Below are positions 55,253 through 64,000 of a DNA stretch of 64,000 nt, in pieces. The DNA is taken from assembly GCA_026545765.1 (NCBI GenBank), contig CM048843.1, positions 8,765,501-8,829,500 on the forward strand, read 5' to 3'. This stretch comes from Plantago major (taxonomy: Eukaryota; Streptophyta; Magnoliopsida; Lamiales; Plantaginaceae). A program made the translations under genes and the position numbers. Numbering within the stretch: the stretch's first letter is position 1; each line of letters opens with the position of its first letter. The notes beneath the pieces are model-generated. The model saw only the letters and a list, made by a program, of their open reading frames with translations, ran no database searches and was not told where the DNA came from.

Positions 55253-56590
55253 CACTACAAGAAACTAACAAAGAGAAGTATCGATTAGTATGTGATTTGT
55301 TAGAAATCGTTTTTCGGAGTAACCAGATCAGCATCACATGTTAAACTTCGTATATGATATGATTAATTTCAAATATCGTTGTATAATTAACCACTTGCAT
55401 TAGAACTGTATTATTTGAAAAATTAAATATGTGATGTTTCATCCGATTTTCAAAAGTTGCTCGTGATTTTTATGAAGAAAACCTTGCAATTAAAAATAGC
55501 AAGTTTCTAATCATAAGTTGACCGTCACTCGCTAAACATTTTTGGAAATTAGTCTCGTGAGATGTATAGCAAAGGAATCAATTTATCCTTTGTATATCAA
55601 CCTTCTATGACTCCCTCTCCTTTGAATCTCAAATCGTGAAAGTGTGAAACCAACGAAAGGGTAGAATTTGTTAATGATTTCTAAAAGAAAGTTACTAATT
55701 TCCATCACCGATAGCCCAATCTTCGATTTTTTCACACTATAAGATAGTTGCACTACCTCCTGTGCTTTAATGTGTTGTACAGTACAACATTTAATACATA
55801 TGGTACAACCATGATACAACCTGTAAAGCACTGCAGAGGTAGCAAAGATGCTAGGGAAGAGGAAACTCAATCTCCTCTAGCAAAGACTGAGAATGAGTCA
55901 AGCAACTTCACATAGCAATGACTCACGAAGTCAAATTAAATTAAACCATTAAATTTAGCAAAAAATTTAGAAGATACATGTATTAGTAAGAGATCTAATG
56001 GATGATTGATATTGTTAAAATATGCAATGTTTCAAATAATATCAATTATTTTATGAGTATACATTTTATATCATTTTGTTATGTATGTATATCCCGATGT
56101 TCTTAGTAAACATATAATGTTTTTAATATAAATGTAATGTTTCTTCGCTTTTTAATCTCTACATAACACCGCCTCATAAGACTTGCTCTATATTTAGACC
56201 AGAGCATGGGTTCATATATCTTATCACTTCGCAGTAATATTCGCCATTCAATTTGTCTCTAAAATACTATTTAATTAATAAATTATATTTTATGGACGGA
56301 ATATTCTGCCTAATTGATTCCGCTGTATATCCGTATCTAAATGTTTGGAAAAAATATTTAAATTTTAATTAATTTATTAAGGCGGCTTAATCCATACATA
56401 ATTTATTCCGTATGAATTTAAATGTTCGCAATTTTTTTATGAGTCCTTTCGAACTAATTAGATACGAAATGTGTTTTGTGGAAAATCCATTCCCATTCCG
56501 TCCCTAATCTGTCCCCGTGTTTATGTGTGGTCTTCCGATCCGCTCCTAATTAGGAATGAAATATTTCGCTTAAAACTGCTCCCGCTTGTC
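55253..56590. mobile_element. CACTA-like element, copy B, right end missing
   Basis: Starts CACTACAAGAAACTAAC, inserted in the LRR exon, and is homologous to 17797-19190 for about 1.33 kb. It stops some 15 bases short of the terminal TTTCTTGTAGTG known from copy A, where a different repeat begins. Confidence 0.82.
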
Positions 56591-56594
56591 GAGG

Positions 56595-58033
56595 TGTGAC
56601 CTCAAACACTAACTAACTAAACTATTACAAGCAACCTAATCTAAGATCCGCCCCGCTGAAGTCCGGCAAGAGTCGTCTGGAGCTAGAGTACCGAAAGGAC
56701 TAAGTGGGGAGGAGGGGTTAGAGGGTTACCCTGATTGCTTATGTCAATCCGTAAGAGACTTTACTCAAAAGAGAGTCAGAGATCTCAATGTAATAGTTAT
56801 GAGGAAGATTATGGTATCAATAATGTTTATGGCTTGAGATTGTCCCTCAGACTTATGACTTACCCTAAGGTCTTGGACCTTGTGTTGTATTTATAGTTAT
56901 CATATGCTTATGAGGTGACTCACAAGATGATGCCAAGTGTATGCCTGGATTTGGACACCATGCTACCTTTCGCCCATGGTCCAATAGTGAACAAAGAATC
57001 CAATACTAAATAATGGGTATGGGAGGTAGTTTCGACCTTTCCTCCGAGAGTACTGCACGCATTGGTCCGTGTAAGTCCTTCGACAGATTTGTCCGCTATT
57101 GATCAATCCTTAGGTAACTCACAAAGATCCGAGCCTAGAGTTCCACCAAGTATCTCAAAGGTTCTGCATATATACGCTTCGTTTTAATGCGATGGTGGCG
57201 CCCAAGATTCCTCGTCCGTCCGCTTGCATCCTAGGACCGGATAGTGGTAGTTGAAGGACCATGTGACCTTTTGTCGTTCGAAGTCATTCACCTAGCTTGG
57301 TCGGACCCAAACCGAGAAGGTATGTCGATTTGTAAATACTATTCGACCGGGATGGTTTCTTAGGTCGGACCATTTCAAGGTAGGACTAATCGGATTGGCT
57401 ATCTCAAATTGATGCGCGCCTAGACACGCCTATGGCGCTTCGACGGATTGGACACATGTCCGTATCAACATATGTCCCCTAGTTTCCAAGTATCTTAGTA
57501 GAAGATAGTTGGTAACTATGAAAAGAACAAGTGTGTTGTGGAGCGGTCCGATCGTTAATCAAAAGGAGAAAATCCTTTTCGTGGGATCCGGCGTCCGCGT
57601 TATTAGGAACTCCAAATAACTCCCCCCCCCCCCCCCCTTCCTTCTACAGTCCGAGTTATGTAATAGCTCAGACTGTAGATGGAAAAGGTATTTGTATCCT
57701 AGATATATAGTCCGAGTACTTAGGATCCAAGAAGCCTCTATGGAAGAGTGTAAAGGAAGCCATCCGTGGCCAAACATGTGGAATGGTTCGCTCAATGAAC
57801 ATTGTTCAAAAGGCCCAAGATGTCATCTATCCGCTCACTAGAAGGGATCCCAAGGAACCGATGTAACCGCTGGATTTGAGGAGATCAACGGTGGGGATTG
57901 AAACTCAAGTGATGCGACGCTTCGAGGAGAAGTAATTGAGGAGTACTTTCATCATACTTTTATGAACCGGTAGCCTGGATTAAAAAGATCAACGGTCGAT
58001 TGGAATCCTGTGATGCGACATTTCGACTTCCCC
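56595..58033. other. Presumed LTR or 3' region of the gypsy element
   Basis: No frame of note. Contains a 16-base C run (57622-57637). Assigned to the 3' LTR by position only; its second copy would be outside the window. Confidence 0.4.
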
Positions 58034-58296
58034 AATCGCCTATAAATAGTTACCTAATATGTCGCTTACTTTTAGCCACCAATACTCGTGAGCGATTCTC
58101 AAGTGATCCGAGCAATTAAAGAGCAATCCGAGCAACTAAAACTCGCAAAATCTTGCACTTTCTACCTCCGATCCGCACTCGGAGAGCTAGTAAGGCTTCA
58201 GTCTGTCAAACTTACCAAGTCAACTTGATCAAGTAAATATACCTCAATTCTTCCCAAGTTTTTCTTTGTTATGATATGCTTGTTTATGCTCAGATG
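58034..58296 (+). promoter_or_regulatory. Plus-strand promoter, leader and leader intron
   Basis: CCTATAAATAG at about 58030-58040 is a strong TATA box. The following leader has a possible intron, 58233 (GTAAATATACC) to 58293 (TTTATGCTCAG), which ends directly before ATG at 58294. This is the opposite strand to the gypsy pol. Confidence 0.5.
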
Positions 58297-60540
58297 CCTC
58301 TCCTCGTCGACATTACGCCTGCTGATTCCGTGGTTGTAAATGTCATAGTGGAGAAAGGTCCGACTAACCCAAGCACATCCGGAGACCCGGATGGAGAATA
58401 GGAGGAGGAAGATCGTGAAGAATAAGAGGATGATGAGGAGAGGAAGAAGTTACTGTCGCCTACCACGAAGACGTGGTGGTCGCCGAATCAGGTTGCATCC
58501 TGGGTGCCCGCCAATCCACTCTTCCGCTGATTGAGGGTCGGGGCCAAGGCGGTGATCAAATTCTCGCCCCGGCCCACCGCCGTGATAGCGGATGAATACG
58601 GAGAGTTAAATGCGGACGGGCTACTCCTACTTGTCCATCTAAGGTAAAACTCAAGACATTCCCGAGTGGAGGCTAAGGGAGATTCCAGAGTCTGCTGAGA
58701 TTATGGTTCAGAGTCTGCATGCCTTTTACAATCCGCCTGCTGATACATGTGTGCATGAAGCTCTTCCATGTTGCTTTTAGTCCGGGAATCCCTTTTATAC
58801 CTTTGTAAATAGAAAACCCTACAACTTCATTTCCGACTCCATTTCTTCTCCTGGGTCAAGTGGTGGATAAATATATTTTGTGCGGATGGCCCCGAGCCCG
58901 GATGTCCGCAAAGAGGCGAGAGCAAAGGGGATGCCAAAAAGTTTTTAATGAGAGTATCTGACCGCGCCTCTTCCAAGAATGTGGCTCCGGTGGCGAGATC
59001 CATAAGAAGAACGATCCACCCACGACTGCTCCACAAATTGATTTGTCACCACGCCTACTTGTGCGGATTGATGACGTCAGGAAGTCGGGGAGGATCTCAA
59101 CTTAGGTTTGTGCCTCCTTTCTTTTGAATGCACCGCTTGAATTTTTATCTCCTAGATTCTCATATTCTCCCTTACGTATTCGTGTCCCACACTTTTATTT
59201 TGTTGTGTAGCTCACCGTTTGATTATATCATGTCTACTTCCGCAAAAGAAGAGGCAAGAGAGGGAGCAAGCAAGCTCGAGTTCGCCATCGCCAAAGGGCC
59301 AAGATAATCAATACGTCTGCTGGTCTTCCTATGGCGAACCCAAAAATGCGCGGTGTTTGTCATGAGGAGGAGAGGCGGAGAAGGCGGTGAGGATCCGCAA
59401 GTCTTGTGGTGCCCGGAAGGGCAAAGGCCCTGTGACTTCAAAGACCATCGCCTCTAAGCCACCAGCTTCACGATCCGCACCTGCCAGGATGTGTTGATGC
59501 GAGACGCCATCACCTCGGGAGGAAGAGGGAGCAACCTCGGATGCCTCCTTGCAGTCAAGAGGCAAGAATGTCCGCTATTTTGCCATCCGGCAAAGGTGCT
59601 CTCGATAAGGAATATGAGCGGCTTGGACTTCGAGGTTGAGCGGGTCGAGAGCTCCATGAGCTGTACCTGCAGGGTAAGTAACTGCTCATGTTTTTCTTGC
59701 CAAGTTCTCAAGATGATATAAATATAACTTGGTCTATACGGACTTCCTATAGCTCGGATGCTTCGCAAGGCTATGCAAAGGAAGGCTAGTGAGCGGCCAC
59801 CATTGAAAAGGACCTGATATACATGGCCACATCCGCGGATGAGGCGGAGAAGGTGAAGCAGTGAGGCCCAATTAAAAGAAAAGGATACACCGATCGATAA
59901 CTTGAAGGCTAGTCAAGGAGGTAAAATTGACTTGATTGGCAGGAGAATTTTATCAAGAAGTCGATGAAGGCCTTCCTGACTCAAGGATCTCGCCTCGAGG
60001 ACCTCCCATTTTCCCGCCGAGGTCGCCCGAGATTTTATGGAGTCGGACTCTTCAAGTTTTCATGGCGACAAGTCCGATGCTTCCGCTGACGGGTTTTCAT
60101 CGCTATCGCCAGGTGCAGCAGGGACTACTTCCGAATCTCGATCGAAGGTGGAAGGATTGATTCTTCCGCGATGCTAATGGAGTGGAGGTCCCAGGACAAC
60201 CCGATGAACGGTTGGTTGCCTCGTGAATTTGGAGCCGTCACCGAGGAAGGTGAGATTGACATCGAACGGCGGAGCCTTTCTCTCGTGTGTCCCGATGCCC
60301 TTCGAAGGTATGTTTCGCCTTTTGAGAACTAAGGTATGCCTTAAAGGACTGTACTTCATGCCCGCCGGATCGCTGCTATGACGCTGGATTTCAACTTGTT
60401 CGATGGAATCAAGGCGTTTTTGATGAAGTCGCCGCGCCCGCTTCGTGCTAATGCCACGCTAATCCACCTTCACTAATCCGCCATACCGATGAAGTCGCAT
60501 CAAGCCGCCTCCCCTCGTTGAGAAGTCCGGTATGCCCTGT
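58294..60540 (+). pseudogene. Antisense ORF region of the gypsy element
   Basis: From ATG 58294 the frame reads MPLLVDITPADSVVVNVIVEKG and then an acidic stretch, with stops at several points. Further right, in mixed frames, PFVNRKPYNFISDSISSPGSSGG (about 58790-58870) and RQEREQASSSSPSPK (about 59240-59300) recall gag-like proteins labelled putative gypsy-type transposon. The frames do not connect. Protein identity is uncertain. It is convergent with pol, ends upstream of it and is on the opposite strand. Confidence 0.4.
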
Positions 60541-60869
60541 GGAATATTTGTAACATGTCAATGATGACCTTTGATGGCACATAATGTTGCTAAATACAAT
60601 ATTTATCCTTTCCTTCGCCCATAGTAATCATATGCTGTTATCTTCAATTTACATCTCTTACAAACACGGATTGCTCTAAAGGGCCTCATACAAGATAATC
60701 AAATCATTATCTTCGATCCTCTGACCGCTTCCTTTACTACACCCGCCATTTTATGGGATGCAATCTTCTAGAAGGGAAGGTGAAGCAAGAAATTGTCATT
60801 ATTATCAAGGCCCCTCCATCTTCCGAGCCGTTAGATGGTGGACATGTGGCGGATCGTAAAGATTCGTCT

Positions 60870-61120
60870 CCTATAAATAAGGGCATGGTAATTCGCATTT
60901 CTCATTGCTTTACCCCTCTTCTTTCTAGAAATTTTACTTTCAAAAGTCGATTTCCAAGATGTCGGAATCACTTTGAGAAAATCATCCGAGCTAGGCAACT
61001 TCACCTCAATGCCAACAAGAAGGGTTCTAACTTGGGAAACCTCAATGTTGGACAACCAGATGATCCTAAGTACAATTGTCGCCAAAGATTGGATAAATTG
61101 TGCTTATGAAACATGCACCT
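60870..61120 (+). promoter_or_regulatory. Second plus-strand TATA/ATG module
   Basis: CCTATAAATAAGGGC at about 60873, then a pyrimidine-rich leader and ATG at 60958 followed by broken frames. The overlapping frame 60753-61109 reads through it, so only one of the two interpretations can be right. Confidence 0.35.
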
Positions 61121-61649
61121 CCGATTTATCCCGGTAAAATCACGGCGATGACTTGATCATTCTTGATCCGTAGGTGATCCCCTCTCAGGTCCGGGATTGC
61201 CAGAGGCAAGCCGAGGAAGAGAGAGAGCGACATCAAGATGATCCGGAGGATCCGAATGTAGCAAAGAAGCTCGCTTGGCTCAAGGTGGTGGCCTGTAATC
61301 TCGTGGCTCAACCTCGTGAATCCACCGAAGGACAAGGCGGTATGCCCGTAGAAATATGTATGGTTCTTGACATCAAAATTGTACTTCCATTTTTATATGC
61401 TCGATGATTTTATAATGAAATTGACTTTCCTTATTAGATGAAATCGCCACCTTTTTCATATCCTTACTTTGTCGGATCATATTCATGCAAATGTCCCCGT
61501 AAGATGACCAAAGACAAACAAGGACGAAGTTAATGGGCTTATCTAGATTAGATAGGTAAGCTCAACGATCCAACACCGCTCGCCCTACGGATGGCCCAAG
61601 CCCATTGCCGACGCCAAGGTTCTTACGTGTTTGGACACTTATCGTTCGT

Positions 61650-61860
61650 CCCGTATAAATACCCGAGCTCCCTTTGCATCGATTATCTAAACCGACTCCA
61701 ATTTCATTCTCACTCAAAATTTCCACTTTTTCTCAAACTTGGATAGGTCTCCATAGTTTAAGCCCGGTAGTAGCCATAAGAAGATGATTTCGATTAGTCT
61801 CCCTCGAGATTCTGCCCACTCTCAAATCGTGCCTATCTTGAGTTCGAGAGTGGCGGGTCC
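61650..61860 (+). promoter_or_regulatory. Third plus-strand TATA/ATG module
   Basis: CGTATAAATACCCGAGC at about 61660 and a CT-rich leader up to the ATG at 61783 (MISISLPRDSAHSQIVPILSS). The frame stops soon after. A possible polyadenylation signal (AATAAA) follows at 62441. Confidence 0.4.
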
Positions 61861-62566
61861 GAGGGGATGATTACCGAGATCACCATCCAAAAAATGATCT
61901 CAGAATGCTCGTCCGTAGGTAGACTAATCTGATGTTCTTATCGGTCAGACAAGCGATCCACCCAGAGGAGCTTTTCCTTTCCGGGAGCCGCATGTGGGTC
62001 GCCATACGATCAATGCGCCGCACCTGCTCGGATTTGACCAAAGAGGTACTTTTGAAGGACCCCTTCATCCGGAGATAGAAGGTTTGATGTCTACATAGCG
62101 TATGTGTCCGCCTAATCAGCCATGAGAGTGAGATTCCAAGTGCCAATCACTCACTATTTTAATGTGTCCGCACAATGTGCATGAGATCCGTAGAGGGAAT
62201 CAAAGGTATGGTGATATAGTAGATTCCAACTCACCGAATCTTTCTATATTGTGCAGCACATCGATCCTTCGTGTCTCCTAAGTGACGACTACGTAGAGTA
62301 CTTTCCGCCGGAGGAATAATCTCGATGGAAGATGACGATTCTAGAGACTTTCTACAAGATATGTATTGCATCAGAGATCCGGATAAAGATCCGAGATTGT
62401 ATCGCAAAGACAACGTTATGTATACTTCGCTTCATATATGAATAAAATTTATTGCTTCTTTTCTTGTCATTTGAACGTTAAATCTCGATGCACGAATTGA
62501 AAGATAGAAGTTGTATTGATTTGACTAAATGCAATTACAACTCATGTATGGCCAATGACAAAAGGG

Positions 62567-63811
62567 TTAATGTAAATAGAACCGATGAAGTTCCGCCAGA
62601 ATAAACAGCTTGAGCTTAAAATATCCAAATGATCGACTAGGTCCGCGAATCACCCCTTGGCGCGTAAAACTTTTGAAGGTTCCCCTGCATTCCAAGTACG
62701 CTGAGTTGGTGTCCGCATCTGCCTCCAATTCAGTAGCCTGCTCACTCGCACCGACAATCTTGTAAGGTCCTTCCCATTTAGGCTTAAGCTTCCCAATATT
62801 GCTCAAGATATCATCAAGGAGCACTAGGTCTCCGATTGTAAGTCTCTTGCTTCAACGCTCTCACAGGTAGCCCGAGCCGCTTGTTTGTACCGTGGATATT
62901 AGCCAAAGCTTCAGCTTTTTTTGTTCCAAAGATGTCTAGATCGAATATCCGAGCTTCATGATTGGCGGAATCATTGAACTTTGACCTCATAGTCTCGACG
63001 GCAATTTCACCGGTATGACCGCTTTGAGCCATAAACCGTATGTAATGGAGTCTCTAGTCGCGCACAAAGGGTGCGATGAGCCCACAAGACGCATCTAGAT
63101 CATCCGCCCAACTTTCTTGAGAAGTTCTCACCGCTTCTCCGTGATCTTAACAATTGTCTTGTTTATGGACTCATTGTCCATCGGCTTGTGGGTATCCGGC
63201 GATGTGAAGCGTTGTTTAGTCTTGAAAGATGCCAACCATTCCTCGAGTCTATCGCTCAAAATTGAGCACCATTGTTCGAGATAAGAACCCGGTAGGCCAA
63301 AGCGACCAATGATGTTTTTCCAAGTGAAGGTCCGTGACTGCTTTCTCGTGATGGTTGCCATGCCTCAAACTTTCTACCCATTTGGTGAAATACTCCACGC
63401 CACAATTAAGAACTTCTTCACAGGTGCCCTTGGGAATGGTCCGACAATATCGATTCCCCATTCATCAAACGGACACGCCATGACCGACTAATCATAGGGT
63501 GTCGACGATGTGGAATATTCGCAGTATCGATAATCGACATTTCCTAAGCTAGCGGAATCCTTACCAATGGTAGCAAGAGTAGCCTCGCTTGATGATCTTC
63601 GAGCTAGAGTTCGCCCTCCTAATGGCTTCCAGCTCATTGGATTTCTTCCAAAGACAGCCTTCGCCGTAGGGCCTAAACATCTCAAATGAGTCCCAAAGAA
63701 AAGATCTCTTGTACAAATCTTCCAAGTATAAAATATCTGCTTGTCGACATCGCACACTCTCGACTCCGGATCAACTGTAATGATCCGCTTTGAGATAACT
63801 AAAGATGTCAA
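62567..63811 (-). pseudogene. Gypsy integrase and pol C-terminus, frame-broken
   Basis: Read right to left: LYKRSF (about 63690) with the RCLGPTAKAVF remnant of the zinc site; the core start in the frame 63461-63249 (VEYFTKWVESLRHG, about 63373-63396); then IIGRFGLP (frame 63361-63128); the C-terminal IAVETMRSKFNDSANHE and DIFGTKKAEALANIHG (63032-62814); and the end LSNIGKLKPKWEGPYKIVGASE (62824-62567). Together these are the standard Ty3-gypsy integrase. At least five frame changes. RT and RNase H would lie beyond 64000. Confidence 0.85.
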
Positions 63812-64000
63812 TCATCCGCTTTCTTCCTCGTCACCATCATAACGGTCGATTAGGACTCATGACGGATGAGTCAAGAATAGTGAGTAGGATTACTCTCCTC
63901 GTGTCAGGGCAAGTGCTATGATGCATACTTTGCCGAGCATCCTCTTTCGCTCCAGCCCTATCAAACTTCTCCAGGTAAACTCATCAAAGAGGCTAACTTC

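Larger units (their letters stand above)
56595..64000 (-). mobile_element. Ty3-gypsy retrotransposon, Tat-like, partial
   Basis: The minus-strand integrase at 62567-63811 runs off the right edge. About 6 kb lies between pol and the break at about 56590, and this holds plus-strand promoter and ORF-like signals. A long 3' region with antisense ORFs is a known trait of the Tat lineage (Ogre, Retand, Grande), hence the suggestion. The left boundary is taken at TGTGACCTC (56595), a plausible LTR end breaking into the CACTA copy. LTR length and TSD cannot be verified in this window. Confidence 0.6.

Noticed and set aside
58034-62450. Independent plus-strand LTR retrotransposon (LTR at 56595-58230 plus gag)
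   Set aside because: No primer-binding site after the supposed LTR, no RT or integrase on the plus strand, and a minus-strand pol directly adjoining; an antisense region of the gypsy element is the simpler reading.

Overview
The window is nuclear DNA from a flowering plant, most likely a eudicot. It is AT-rich and almost wholly made of plant transposable elements (Ty1-copia, Ty3-gypsy, L1-type LINEs, CACTA, hAT, Stowaway and Tourist MITEs) around a small leucine-rich-repeat (LRR) receptor gene family. I see no bacterial, organellar, rRNA or tRNA sequence and no CRISPR array. I cannot name the species.

Layout from the left: an AT microsatellite and a gene-free stretch (1-1640); an L1-type LINE on the minus strand with ORF1 and ORF2 but cut inside its reverse transcriptase (1905-5700); one isolated LRR exon (6073-6216); a complete CACTA element (7805-8985, 3-bp TSD) sitting inside an older foldback element (7721-9172); a LINE tail (about 9179-9660); the 3' exon of an LRR receptor-like protein (copy 1, 10039-11100); a nearly intact Ty1-copia element in its 3' flank (11190-16468, 5-bp TSD, two 570-bp LTRs); a CACTA relic (17797-19190); an Ale/Retrofit-type copia element (19948-25381) with a hAT element in its 3' LTR.

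From 25441 rightward lies LRR copy 2, which has been taken apart by insertions. Its first exon carries a 5'-truncated LINE (26352-26594). Its intron carries two Stowaway MITEs and a hAT-like element. Its last exon resumes at 28803 and is cut at 29358 by a SIRE-like copia element (29359-37205), 19 bp later by a second, 18-kb copia element (37230-55236), and 11 bp after that by a CACTA element (55253 onward). The last is itself interrupted at about 56590 by what looks like a Tat-lineage Ty3-gypsy element, whose integrase runs off the right edge. TSDs (AAATT, GAGGC) let the broken exon be read through unambiguously. Copy 1 provides the intact comparison.

No gene can be called certainly functional. 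The best-preserved reading frames are the copia pol frames at 11.8-15.8 kb and 21.2-22.3 kb and the C-terminal part of LRR copy 1. Many frame breaks right of about 29 kb coincide with CAG/CTG triplets that differ between the two LTRs of the same element, and with CAG/CTG losses in two tRNA-primer sites. This pattern looks more like sequencing error at methylated CHG sites than true decay, so frameshifts there should not be taken at face value.
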